Source: JANRLF01 sp033762815
Lineage (GTDB): Bacteria > Bacteroidota > Bacteroidia > Chitinophagales > CAIOSU01
Assembly: GCA_033762815.1 (NCBI GenBank)
Contig: JANRLF010000008.1
Coordinates: 1 to 64,000, forward strand
Direction: 5' to 3'
Length of the DNA stretch: 64,000 bases
Position numbers and translations under genes: made by a program. Below, piece by piece: positions 1-11,092 of the stretch (its first letter is position 1; each line of letters starts with the position of its first letter). The notes under the pieces were generated by a model, which saw nothing but the letters and a program-made list of their open reading frames with translations, had not been told where the DNA came from and did no database searches.

Positions 1-2328
<2,328 letters not shown>

Positions 2329-2398
2329 TCTTAAATAATCTGACCCGTATAATGCCGGGTTTTAATAATTGTGTTACTATTCTTACTTTTCCAGTATG

Positions 2399-2407
2399 TC
2401 AAAGAAC
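2399..2407 (-). promoter_or_regulatory. boxA-like antitermination site before 23S
   Basis: On the minus strand this reads GTTCTTTGA followed by CATACTG. The same GTTCTTTGA core occurs in the 16S leader at 4571-4579. Bacteroidota rRNA operons commonly carry this motif before 16S and 23S, where it is presumed to recruit the Nus antitermination complex. The match is seen in the sequence; function is inferred. Confidence 0.5.
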
Positions 2408-2455
2408 GTTACAATTGATGATTGCGCATTGAAATTTGCAACCACCAACCGTTTG

Positions 2456-2530
2456 TTGAGAGGCGGGGAATCGAACCCCATTGTCTTCCCGAAAATTTCC
2501 GGGCTGCTTTTGCCATTAAGCTAACTCCAA
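2456..2530 (-). pseudogene. degenerate tRNA-like element in rRNA spacer
   Basis: The minus strand shows tRNA-like landmarks: a D-arm (GCTT/AAGC around an AATGGCA loop) and a T-arm with a TTCGATT loop closed by GGGG/CCCC. The anticodon arm forms CCCGG/TCGGG with a six-base loop, AAATTT, one base short. The putative acceptor strands (TTGGAGT and CCTCTCAA) pair poorly. It cannot be assigned an amino acid and is probably a decayed tRNA gene. Confidence 0.5.
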
Positions 2531-2569
2531 TAATTAAAGAACTCTCGAGGTACTCTCCGTTACCTTTTG

Positions 2570-2644
2570 TGGAGGATAACGGAGTCGAACCGTTGACCTT
2601 CTCGATGCAAATCGGGACGCTTTAGCCAACTGAACTAACTCAAC
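2570..2644 (-). pseudogene. degenerate duplicate of tRNA-Ala(TGC)
   Basis: The 3' half (33 bp, 2570-2602) is identical to the 3' half of the intact tRNA-Ala at 2687-2719, covering T-arm and acceptor 3' strand. The 5' half has diverged: the acceptor 5' strand is GTTGAGT instead of GGGGGAT and no longer pairs with ATCCTCC, and the anticodon arm has one extra base and a mismatch, although TTTGCAT still presents TGC. It looks like a tandem duplicate that lost function, its 3' half perhaps kept identical by recombination. Confidence 0.7.
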
Positions 2645-2686
2645 TTCATCATTTCAAACCAGCTACTCCATAGTCCTCATACTTAG

Positions 2687-2760
2687 TGGAGGATAACGGA
2701 GTCGAACCGTTGACCTTCTGCGTGCAAGGCAGACGCTCTAGCCAGCTGAGCTAATCCCCC
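2687..2760 (-). tRNA. tRNA-Ala (anticodon TGC)
   Basis: Complete cloverleaf on the minus strand: acceptor GGGGGAT pairs with ATCCTCC including the G3-U70 wobble that identifies alanine tRNAs; D-arm GCTC/GAGC; anticodon arm TCTGC-CTTGCAC-GCAGA with anticodon TGC; T-arm with TTCGACT loop. CCA is not encoded. It sits between 16S and 23S next to tRNA-Ile, the common bacterial spacer pair. Confidence 0.96.
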
Positions 2761-2825
2761 AGACGGTACACCACCGGTTTATTCTTTCCGTCGCCAGCCC
2801 TGTCGGTTTGCCCTGGGGACGAATG

Positions 2826-2899
2826 TAGTCCCGGACAGACTCGAACTGTCGACCTCTACATTATCAGTGTAGCGCTCTAACCACCTGAGCTACGAGACT
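2826..2899 (-). tRNA. tRNA-Ile (anticodon GAT)
   Basis: Complete cloverleaf on the minus strand: acceptor AGTCTCG pairs with CGGGACT (one T-G wobble), discriminator A, D-arm GCTC/GAGC, anticodon arm CTACA-CTGATAA-TGTAG with anticodon GAT, and a T-arm with TTCGAGT. CCA is not encoded. It is the first spacer tRNA after 16S. Confidence 0.97.
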
Positions 2900-2941
2900 G
2901 TAGACTATTGAAAGAACCTGTCAATATGTAAGAGATAAAGG

Positions 2942-2954
2942 AAGAAACAGCAGC
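2942..2954 (-). promoter_or_regulatory. 3' arm of 16S precursor processing stem
   Basis: On the minus strand this is GCTGCTGTTTCTT, just past the 16S 3' end. It is a perfect 13-base complement of AAGAAACAGCAGC in the 16S leader (4547-4559). The two would pair to bring the ends of pre-16S together, the usual RNase III substrate. The pairing is seen directly; processing is inferred. Confidence 0.7.
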
Positions 2955-2977
2955 CTTACGAATAAGGCACACTCTAA

Positions 2978-4502
<1,525 letters not shown>

Positions 4503-4546
4503 AAGAGATTTTAAGTATTGTCGTGAGTCCTCATTCGTATGAACGT

Positions 4547-4559
4547 GCTGCTGTTTCTT
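4547..4559 (-). promoter_or_regulatory. 5' arm of 16S precursor processing stem
   Basis: Minus-strand AAGAAACAGCAGC in the 16S leader pairs perfectly with the segment at 2942-2954 after the 16S 3' end, giving a 13-bp stem that loops out the whole 16S. Confidence 0.7.
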
Positions 4560-4570
4560 ACCTCAATATC

Positions 4571-4579
4571 TCAAAGAAC
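4571..4579 (-). promoter_or_regulatory. boxA-like antitermination site in 16S leader
   Basis: Minus-strand GTTCTTTGA followed by GATATTGAGG, repeated before 23S at 2399-2407. It lies between the operon promoter and 16S, where Nus-dependent antitermination sites are expected. Function is inferred by position and motif. Confidence 0.5.
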
Positions 4580-4636
4580 TTTGTTCGTATGCTATTCTAA
4601 GCATCTTTCCCGATGCCTTCCTTTTTCAAGGGACAG

Positions 4637-4668
4637 CAAAGTTAAGACGACTTTTACTTTCTGCCAAA
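4637..4668 (-). promoter_or_regulatory. rRNA operon promoter
   Basis: On the minus strand TTTG (4665-4668), 20 bp, then TAACTTTG (4637-4644). This matches the Bacteroidota primary-sigma consensus TTTG-N19/20-TAnnTTTG exactly. Initiation would fall near 4630, giving a leader of about 130 nt that includes the boxA-like site and the processing arm. Confidence 0.8.
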
Positions 4669-5200
4669 TTTTTCTAAAAATATTTTTTCGCTTCCCGCGG
4701 GCAAGAGGGCATTGATACGGCTACCCTGTCCAAAATGTTTCAACTGTTCTGGACGTTGGCAATATCAGTCACTATGTCGCGCAAAAACGGGAAGACTTAA
4801 TCATGCAACACCATAAAGGCATTGCAACGGGTTGGTTCATTGTAGCGTAGAGGAAAGTGCCATTTGGGCTGCTTTCATTCCATGACCGACCGCTTCCTAT
4901 AACCGTACATGCGAACAATTAAGTTTCCGCATGCTTGATTTTTTAGAAAATCCGGTAACAAAATTTAAAGAACTATTTCCTTTTCCCTTGTGCGTTTCCG
5001 CAATTGGGACTGCAAATATGCGAGCATTCCTCCACACTACCAAATAATTTTTTGAAAAGTTCGACTGTATTCTACAGAAAAATACAAACCCCCTGATTAT
5101 CAACACGTATTTTTTCTTGCTGAAGCTCTCTTTTATGCATCAATCGTTTCGGCACAGGGCTTGTTCATATTGTATAAGGATAAGAAATGAGGGAATTGAA
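4669..5200. other. intergenic region with no convincing gene
   Basis: Region between the rRNA promoter and the KTSC gene. A minus-strand frame at 4897-5106 has no recognisable domain. On the plus strand the frame 4717-4848 (no ATG at its head, ends GWFIVA-stop) reads like plausible protein but is bounded by stops and could be chance or a gene remnant. No repeat or RNA was recognised. Confidence 0.4.
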
Positions 5201-5422
5201 ATGAGGTATCATCCTGTAGTATCAACGGTATTGGCCTTGATTGGCTATGATCAAGACACACGAAAACTGGAAGTAGTTTTCCGAAGTGGCTCCATATATC
5301 TATATATAGATGTCCCGAGCCGGCTTTGGAAAGAGTTGCTTGCCGCCGATTCTAAGGGCAAGTATTACAACCAGTTTATTAAAGACAAATTTGAATTTAT
5401 CAAAAAAGAACGCGCAGCATAA
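5201..5422 (+). CDS. KTSC domain-containing protein
   Basis: A 73-residue protein that is almost entirely one KTSC domain. The pattern GYD..TRKLEVVFRSGSIYLYIDVP, then a Ser-Lys-Gly-Lys-Tyr-Tyr-Asn stretch and a basic C-terminus fits the family. The start at 5201 (MRYHPVV) is preferred over the longer frame from 5117, because the extra 28 residues are not domain-like and the family begins here. KTSC domains are small beta-rich modules, sometimes fused to lysyl-tRNA synthetase-like or nuclease proteins; the function of the stand-alone form is unknown. Confidence 0.75.
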   Translation: MRYHPVVSTVLALIGYDQDTRKLEVVFRSGSIYLYIDVPSRLWKELLAADSKGKYYNQFIKDKFEFIKKERAA

Positions 5423-5491
5423 AATTGGTGCAGCATTTGCATAGCTCTCGTTACTGCCTACCTACCATACGTTTTTAAAAATGGATAAACG

Positions 5492-6109
5492 ATGAAAAAG
5501 GCTACGAAGTTTGCGGGGCTGTTGATAGTAATGGCACTATGGGTAATGATGATTGCTGGCTGTTCATCGGCAAGGGTATATACCGATGCCGTGGAAGGAA
5601 TAGACTACACCAAATACAAAAGCTACGCCTGGCTACCTGTGCGTAAGGACACTTCCGGCAAAATGTACAACAATGACATTGTAATCCAAAACTTACAAAA
5701 GGAAGTAAACAGTGAACTGAAGGAAAGGGGCTACCTGACCAATGCAAAAAAACCCGACCTGCTGGTGCTGCTCCACCTTAACTATACAGAGGTAAAAGAC
5801 ACGCAAACTTATCCTTTGTACGGTTCATACAATTACTATTACCCCACTTACATACCTACCAATTATGGAGTGGTGTATTACTATGATTACAACACCGTGA
5901 CGCAGATATATGGATACGGCCAAGAAGAAATCAACTATACTGAGGGCAAGGTGGTGGTAGATATAATAGAAGCAAAGACCAAAAAGCTGATTTGGCGTGG
6001 TTGGTCAGAAAGGGAAATATATCCGGAAACAGTGAGTGCGGACTTAACCCAAGATGTGCAGAGTATTTTCAACAAGTTTCCCGTGAAGAAGGTGAAGACC
6101 TTGCAATAG
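5492..6109 (+). CDS. DUF4136 family lipoprotein
   Basis: 205 residues. The N-terminus is a lipoprotein signal: basic start, hydrophobic stretch, then lipobox IAGC with the lipidated Cys at residue 24. The mature part resembles DUF4136: YTKYKSYAWLP near residues 40-48, an Asn/Glu-rich helix where residues are compared with QNLQKEVNSELKERGY, then KPDLLVLLHLN and a C-terminal VVVDIIEAKTKKLIWRGWSE block. A Tyr-rich insertion (about residues 108-145) lies between. Members are outer-membrane or periplasmic lipoproteins of unknown function. It stands alone between the KTSC gene and dnaN. Confidence 0.8.
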   Translation: MKKATKFAGLLIVMALWVMMIAGCSSARVYTDAVEGIDYTKYKSYAWLPVRKDTSGKMYNNDIVIQNLQKEVNSELKERGYLTNAKKPDLLVLLHLNYTEVKDTQTYPLYGSYNYYYPTYIPTNYGVVYYYDYNTVTQIYGYGQEEINYTEGKVVVDIIEAKTKKLIWRGWSEREIYPETVSADLTQDVQSIFNKFPVKKVKTLQ

Positions 6110-6199
6110 GCCTAGGTTCTCCACATTCTTTCCACCGTATGTTTTCGCCAGTTCTTTTTCATACCCTAATTGCTATATTTGTTGAAAATTGCAGGGTTT

Positions 6200-7318
6200 A
6201 TGAAATTCGTCGTATCCACTTCCGCTTTGCTAAAGCAGCTACAGCTAGTTAGCGGTGTTATTGGCAGCAGTACCGTGTTGCCCATTTTGGAAAATTTCCT
6301 GTTCGATATTAGCAAAGGCAAATTGACCATTTATTCCACCGATTTGGAAACGTCCATGTCCACGGCATTGCAGGTTGAAGCAAAAGAAAATGGCAAAGTA
6401 GCCATTCCCGCAAAGATTTTGTTGGATACCTTAAAGACGCTGCCCGAACAGCCGCTAGCCTTCAACATAGATGACGAAAGCTATGCTGTGGAAATAAAAA
6501 CGGAGAATGGAAAGTATAAACTTTCAGGTGAGAATGGTGACGACTTTCCAAAAATCCCAGTAGCGGAGAACGTGACCAACTTGCATATGCCTGCATCGGT
6601 ACTGGCTAAGGCTATTAGCAAAACCTTGTTCGCCGTAAGTACCGACGAATTGCGCCCTGCAATGACGGGGGTTTATTTTCAGCTCAACCCCGAAGGGACC
6701 ACTTTTGTGGCAACCGATGCCCATAAACTAGTGCGCTACAGGCGCAGCGATGCCCGCAGCGAAAGTAGCGCAGCCTTCATCGTTCCAAAAAAAGCACTGA
6801 ACCTTTTAAAATCGGCCTTGCCAAATGACGATACTACGGTAAATATATCTTACAATAACTCCAACGCATTTTTCAGTTTTGAGGAAGTGAACCTTATCTG
6901 CCGCCTGATTGATGCCCGGTACCCTGACTATAATGCCGTAATACCTATTGACAACAGTAGCCGATTGAGCATTGCAAGGGGCGATATGCAAAATAGCCTT
7001 AAACGGATTGCTATCTATTCCAACAAAACCACCAACCAAGTGGTATTGAAATTGGCGGGCAGCGAACTTCAAATCAGCGGCCAGGATTTGGATTTCTCCA
7101 ACGAAGCGAACGAGCGCCTCAACTGCAGTTATGATGGGGCCGATATGGAGATAGGCTTCAACGCTAAGTTTTTGATTGAGATATTAAATGTGCTGGATAG
7201 CGACGAGGTAAATTTCGAACTTTCAAGCCCTAACCGTGCAGGTGTAATAGTGCCCACCGATAAGGATGACAATGAAGATGTACTGATGCTGGTAATGCCT
7301 GTAATGCTGAACAGTTGA
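6200..7318 (+). CDS. dnaN: DNA polymerase III beta subunit (sliding clamp)
   Basis: 372 residues, the usual length for the bacterial clamp. It starts MKFVVSTSALLKQLQ and contains LPILENFLFDI, ATDAHKLVRYRR and a C-terminal VLMLVMPVMLNS, all typical. DnaN forms a ring dimer that tethers replicative polymerase to DNA and serves as a docking hub for repair proteins. The start at 6200 is chosen because upstream residues in the longer frame do not match the family. A TATATTTG -7 element lies at 6174-6181, 18 bp upstream of the ATG, with no clear -33. In this genome dnaN is followed by bshA rather than recF. Confidence 0.97.
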   Translation: MKFVVSTSALLKQLQLVSGVIGSSTVLPILENFLFDISKGKLTIYSTDLETSMSTALQVEAKENGKVAIPAKILLDTLKTLPEQPLAFNIDDESYAVEIKTENGKYKLSGENGDDFPKIPVAENVTNLHMPASVLAKAISKTLFAVSTDELRPAMTGVYFQLNPEGTTFVATDAHKLVRYRRSDARSESSAAFIVPKKALNLLKSALPNDDTTVNISYNNSNAFFSFEEVNLICRLIDARYPDYNAVIPIDNSSRLSIARGDMQNSLKRIAIYSNKTTNQVVLKLAGSELQISGQDLDFSNEANERLNCSYDGADMEIGFNAKFLIEILNVLDSDEVNFELSSPNRAGVIVPTDKDDNEDVLMLVMPVMLNS

Positions 7319-7402
7319 GCATTGTTGATTCTTGCTTGCAATTAAACTTTCTGCATGCAGCATCCGTTATTGCATGCAGTCAATCTTCCTCAATAATGAT
7401 TT

Positions 7403-8545
7403 ATGAAAATAGGCATTGTATGTTACCCCACCTACGGGGGTAGTGGCGTAGTGGCAACCGAACTTGGTAAAGCCTTGGCCGATAAGGGCCACAGTGTTCA
7501 TTTTATATCATACAAGCAGCCTTTCCGCATCGATTTTTTTAGCAGCAACATGTACTACCATGAGGTGAATATCAGCAATTATCCTTTGTTCGATTATGCG
7601 CCTTATGAAACCGTATTAGCCAGCAAGCTAGTTGATGTAATAAAGTATGAAAAGCTGGATTTGGTGCACGTACACTATGCCATACCCCATGCATCTGCTG
7701 CTTATTTGGCAAAGCAAATTTTGAAGGAACAAGGTATCCATATACCGGTAGTAACTACCCTACATGGTACCGATATTACCCTAGTGGGCAAGGATGCCAC
7801 TTTCGCACCAGTGGTGACTTTCTCCATCAACCATTCCGATGGGGTTACCGCAGTTTCGCAAAACCTGAAGGAAGATACCTTGCGATACTTCAAGGTGGAA
7901 AAAGAAATAGAAGTGATTCCCAACTTCATCGACTTCGACCGCTTTTCGAAAACAAACAAGGAACACTTCAAGAAAGCTATAGCTCCTGAAGGTGAGCGCA
8001 TCCTAATCCACATTTCCAATTTCAGAAAAGTGAAGCGTGTAAGGGACGTGATTTTGATTTACCAAAAGGTGATAGAGCAAATACCGGCAAAGTTGCTTTT
8101 GGTAGGAGATGGCCCTGACCGTACCAATGCCGAACAGCTTTGCCGCGAACTAGGCATTTGCAATGGCATCCGTTTTCTAGGCAAACAAGACGCAGTGGAA
8201 GAACTTTTGGCTATTTCCGACCTATTTCTAATGCCTTCCGGTAGCGAAAGTTTTGGCTTGGCGGCGTTGGAAGCCATGGCTTGTCAAGTACCCGTCATTT
8301 CTTCCGATATAGGCGGTATTCCGGAAATCAACGTCCATGGGGTAACAGGGTTCATGAGCAGTGTTGGCGATGTAAAAGATATGGCCCGAAACGCTATTTT
8401 CATATTGAGTAGCGAAGAGCGGTTGCAACAATTCAAAGCCAATGCTTACCAACAAGCCCAAAAGTTTAAGTTGGAAAATATCCTGCCCATGTACGAGCGC
8501 TTTTATGAAAAGGTAATAGAAGGTATTAAAGAGCCGGTAGCTTGA
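7403..8545 (+). CDS. bshA: N-acetyl-alpha-D-glucosaminyl L-malate synthase
   Basis: 380 residues, GT4-family retaining glycosyltransferase. The N-terminus MKIGIVCYPTYGGSGVVATELG and HVHYAIPHA, TTLHGTDITLVG and IPNFIDFDRF blocks are characteristic of BshA. The C-terminal Rossmann half holds the donor-binding EX7E motif in SESFGLAALEAM. It joins GlcNAc from UDP-GlcNAc to L-malate, the first step of bacillithiol synthesis in the cytoplasm. Other bacillithiol genes are not in this window. It converges on the beta-barrel gene with a 1-nt gap. Confidence 0.95.
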   Translation: MKIGIVCYPTYGGSGVVATELGKALADKGHSVHFISYKQPFRIDFFSSNMYYHEVNISNYPLFDYAPYETVLASKLVDVIKYEKLDLVHVHYAIPHASAAYLAKQILKEQGIHIPVVTTLHGTDITLVGKDATFAPVVTFSINHSDGVTAVSQNLKEDTLRYFKVEKEIEVIPNFIDFDRFSKTNKEHFKKAIAPEGERILIHISNFRKVKRVRDVILIYQKVIEQIPAKLLLVGDGPDRTNAEQLCRELGICNGIRFLGKQDAVEELLAISDLFLMPSGSESFGLAALEAMACQVPVISSDIGGIPEINVHGVTGFMSSVGDVKDMARNAIFILSSEERLQQFKANAYQQAQKFKLENILPMYERFYEKVIEGIKEPVA

Positions 8546-8546
8546 G

Positions 8547-9236
8547 TTAGCGCGAGATGGTGTAGCCAATACCCAATTTAAATGCTATTGGCCTTATGTC
8601 ATACCCTTCATAAAAGCTGCCGCTGTATTGTACCCCAAATGTGCCATGTAGACCCGATAAGTTACCAAACGTAAGCGCCGCCTCTATGCCCGGCACAATT
8701 TCCCTTGCCAGCCTAGTACCATTTTCGCCAAAACGATATTGCTCCACGTCCCTGTCACCATTATCCTTAGTGACTATACGGGTTTTGGTAATGCCAGCAA
8801 AACTGATTACCGGTCCAGCCCTAAATGACAATTTCGGCCTGGCATAAATTTGCAGAAAGAGCGGCAGTTCAAAATAGTCTACCGTATAGAATGTTTTTAT
8901 CCTTACGTCGGTAATGTCGTTTTGCTCGAATATCCACCAACCCTTGGGCGTATACACCATGCCAGAGCCAATACCTACCAATGGATGGAAGCGGTAATCG
9001 ACCAAAATACCCACATATGCGCTACTTTTCGGCAACACTGCCCCTGAGTAACTTGGGAAGATATCTTCGGTGGCATCTATCCCTTCCCGCAGGGAGCGCG
9101 CACCTACCCCTACCACCGGGCTATTGAGATACCCAGCCATGAATTCAAAATTCACTTTTCTAAAGGTGGATGGCTCCTGTGCTCTCAGCGATAAAGAAAG
9201 AATCGAAATGGCTGATATTAGGATAACTTGGCGCAT
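8547..9236 (-). CDS. outer membrane beta-barrel protein
   Basis: 229 residues from MRQVILISAISILSLSLRAQ, a clear Sec signal ending in RAQ. The rest alternates hydrophobic and polar strands with Gly and aromatic residues (FEFMAGYLNSPVVGVG, YVGILVDYRFHPLVGIGSGM, YFELPLFLQIYARPKLSFRAGPVISF) and ends FKLGIGYTISR, as in the outer-membrane beta-barrel (PorT/OprF-like) family of Bacteroidota. The longer frame starting at 9290 adds 18 residues before the signal and is rejected. Specific role unknown. Confidence 0.8.
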   Translation of the reverse strand: MRQVILISAISILSLSLRAQEPSTFRKVNFEFMAGYLNSPVVGVGARSLREGIDATEDIFPSYSGAVLPKSSAYVGILVDYRFHPLVGIGSGMVYTPKGWWIFEQNDITDVRIKTFYTVDYFELPLFLQIYARPKLSFRAGPVISFAGITKTRIVTKDNGDRDVEQYRFGENGTRLAREIVPGIEAALTFGNLSGLHGTFGVQYSGSFYEGYDIRPIAFKLGIGYTISR

Positions 9237-9363
9237 ATATTGGTGGTTGAGTAAAGATAATTTCAAAATTGATATTAGCGTTTTCACCATGCAAGATTTG
9301 TGCCAGTCAAAATCCTATTTCCTACATTACCACGATTTGAAAATTAGCTATATTTACTAACAC

Positions 9364-9597
9364 ATGGACAGCATAGACTTTGAAAAAATCATTAGTATAA
9401 ATCCGCAAATCAGGTTTGGGAAACCATGTATTGTTGGCACCCGTATAGCGGTTTCTGATATTTTGCAATGGCTCGCTTCGGGTATGACCAATGAAGAAAT
9501 CCTGGCAGATTATCCTGAACTTACCCTTACAGCCTTACATGCAGCCTTAGCATTTGCTGCTAAAAGAGATAATATCTCCCGCATTATCGCAGCATGA
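9364..9597 (+). CDS. DUF433 family antitoxin
   Basis: 77 residues spanning a whole DUF433 domain: FEKIISINPQIRFGKPCIVG, TRIAVSDILQWLASGMTNEEIL, DYPELTLTALHAALAFAA. DUF433 proteins are small winged-helix-like antitoxins, usually paired with a DUF5615 PIN-like nuclease encoded directly downstream. Here the ATG of the downstream frame overlaps this gene's stop as ATGA (9594-9597), the classical coupled arrangement, but that partner is truncated. The antitoxin itself appears intact. Confidence 0.88.
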   Translation: MDSIDFEKIISINPQIRFGKPCIVGTRIAVSDILQWLASGMTNEEILADYPELTLTALHAALAFAAKRDNISRIIAA

Positions 9598-9701
9598 AGT
9601 TATTATTAGATGCAAATCTTTCGTGGCGGCTAATTAAGGCCCTTCAACCACACTATCCAGATTCATTACATATTAACCAAACAAACCTAGTTTTCTTCTA
9701 G
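9594..9701 (+). pseudogene. truncated DUF5615 PIN-like toxin
   Basis: The frame from 9594 reads MKLLLDANLSWRLIKAL, then HYPDSLHIN and stops after 35 residues at 9699-9701. The start carries the DUF5615 signature MKLLLDANLS, including the first acidic PIN-like catalytic residue (Asp6). Full-length members have about 110-120 residues, so roughly two thirds, with the remaining acidic residues, is gone. Just downstream lies the hairpin element at 9744-9838. Loss of the toxin with survival of the antitoxin suggests decay after disarming. Confidence 0.8.
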
Positions 9702-9743
9702 TCGATTTCAAAGAATCCCGACATGGAGTTTTCAGGACGGGGA

Positions 9744-9838
9744 CCCATCAAGCTGAAGGTGCCGGTAAAGCGTTTTTCGTTCGCCTAGCTTAAGCAGAAG
9801 CCGAACATAAAAACGCGAGGCACCGAGGCTTTGATGGG
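9744..9838. repeat. long imperfect hairpin element
   Basis: A 95-bp inverted structure. The left arm holds CCCATCAA, GGTGCC, GCGTTTTT and GTTCG in order; the right arm holds CGAAC, AAAAACGC, GGCACC and TTTGATGGG, the reverse complements in reverse order. The apical loop is about 9785-9800. There is no U-tract typical of a terminator. It may be a miniature inverted-repeat or REP-like intergenic element; copies elsewhere would decide. Confidence 0.7.
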
Positions 9839-9875
9839 TGGGCTGAATACTCCGTCGGGGAGCTTTCTTTGCCAA

Positions 9876-9901
9876 GCTTTCTTTTGCGGAGAAAAGAAAG
9901 C
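9876..9901. repeat. 10-bp perfect hairpin
   Basis: GCTTTCTTTT at 9876-9885 and AAAAGAAAGC at 9892-9901 form a perfect stem around a 6-nt loop. It lies 38 bp past the longer hairpin and may be part of the same element. There are no Ts after the stem, so a terminator is unlikely. The remaining 9702-10071 sequence shows no gene. Confidence 0.6.
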
Positions 9902-10071
9902 GGGTGGAATGGAATGCCCGTTATTGTGAGGATATCCCCCCAAAGAGGTTTTCAAGTAATTTGACCCTTCTTTTGTATAGAATACCTTGGGGTATTGGAA
10001 ATCTATACCCCCCATCATTAAAACTGGACACCGGCCCCGCCGGTGTGCTTATCTTTTACATCCGGCTAAGC

Positions 10072-10099
10072 TTGCCAATTAATAGAAGCCATATTTTTG
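10072..10099 (+). promoter_or_regulatory. promoter of OmpA-like lipoprotein
   Basis: TTG at 10072-10074, 17 bp, then TATTTTTG at 10092-10099, a match to TAnnTTTG. The spacing is at the short end of the accepted Bacteroidota range. The start codon follows 22 bp later, at 10122. Confidence 0.5.
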
Positions 10100-10121
10100 C
10101 ATTATCCAATCCTATCGGTTT

Positions 10122-11090
10122 ATGAAAAAGCTAATGTTCGTTATTGCCGCCTGTTCATTACTAGGGCTCAATTCCTGCCTCGTTTCAAAAAAGAAACTGA
10201 AAATGGAAGAGGCCAAAGGCAAACAATTGGGTATGGAAAAGGAAGAACTGCAATCAAAGTTGGATGCCCAAACCAAAGTAAATGTTGACTTGGATGCCAT
10301 CAACAAAGAATTGAAGGATGCCAAATATAGCTTGGAGAAGGACACCACTGACTGCGGTACTGCCCTACGCGATGCCCTAAAAAAATACGGCGACCTGAAC
10401 AAACTCTACGACGAAACCAATACAAAAAGCAAGAAAGACTTGGCCAACTCCGCTAACCAAAACCAACAGTTGCAATTGCAGCTACAGGATAAGCAACGCC
10501 AACTGGATGCCAAAGAAGATTCGCTGAACGCACTGAGCCAACAATTGGCGGAAAGGGAGAAGCGGGTAAATGAATTGCAGGACTTACTGAACAAAAAGGA
10601 CGAGGCCATCAACGGGTTGAAAAAGCGCATAGAAAATGCCTTGCTGGGCTTCAATAAAGATGAATTGAGCGTGGAAGTTCGCGACGGTAAGATTTACGTA
10701 TCGCTGGCCGAACAGTTGTTGTTCAAATCGGGCAGTACGGCAGTTGATCCTAAAGGCCGAGATGCCCTAAACAAGCTGGCAGCAGTGCTGGAAAAGCAAA
10801 GCGATATCGATATTATGGTAGAAGGCCATACCGATAATGTACCCATTAGCACGGCTGCTATTAAGGATAACTGGGACCTAAGCGTATTGCGTGCCACCTC
10901 TATTGTGCGCATTTTGACCGTGGACAATAAAATCGATTCCAAAAGAGTAGTGCCATCTGGAAGGGGCGAATTTGTGCCCAAATCTGCCAACACTACCAAA
11001 GAGGGACGTGCCTTAAACCGCCGTACCGAAATCATCCTATCGCCCAACTTGGACGAAATCTTTAAGATTTTAAACGATAGCGGAAAGTAA
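10122..11090 (+). CDS. OmpA family lipoprotein with coiled coil
   Basis: 322 residues. Signal peptide with lipobox LNSC (lipidated Cys19). Residues about 20-170 are a long charged, heptad-like coiled coil (KLKMEEAKGKQLGMEKEEL..., QQLQLQLQDKQRQLDAKE). Residues about 190-315 are an OmpA C-terminal peptidoglycan-binding domain: VEGHTDNVPI, NWDLSVLRATSIVRIL, RVVPSGRGE and GRALNRRTEIIL. It probably anchors the outer membrane to peptidoglycan across the periplasm. It is similar in layout to Pal or MotB-like proteins, but the coiled-coil linker is typical of a Bacteroidota family without a fixed name. Confidence 0.9.
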   Translation: MKKLMFVIAACSLLGLNSCLVSKKKLKMEEAKGKQLGMEKEELQSKLDAQTKVNVDLDAINKELKDAKYSLEKDTTDCGTALRDALKKYGDLNKLYDETNTKSKKDLANSANQNQQLQLQLQDKQRQLDAKEDSLNALSQQLAEREKRVNELQDLLNKKDEAINGLKKRIENALLGFNKDELSVEVRDGKIYVSLAEQLLFKSGSTAVDPKGRDALNKLAAVLEKQSDIDIMVEGHTDNVPISTAAIKDNWDLSVLRATSIVRILTVDNKIDSKRVVPSGRGEFVPKSANTTKEGRALNRRTEIILSPNLDEIFKILNDSGK

Positions 11091-11092
11091 TC

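Noticed and set aside
4897..5106. 69-codon minus-strand frame
   Set aside because: No recognisable domain, no ribosome-binding or promoter context, and AT-rich intergenic composition.
7350..7379. Repeated CTGCATGCAG near the dnaN stop, considered as a terminator
   Set aside because: No T-tract follows; it may be a small palindrome pair but nothing supports termination.
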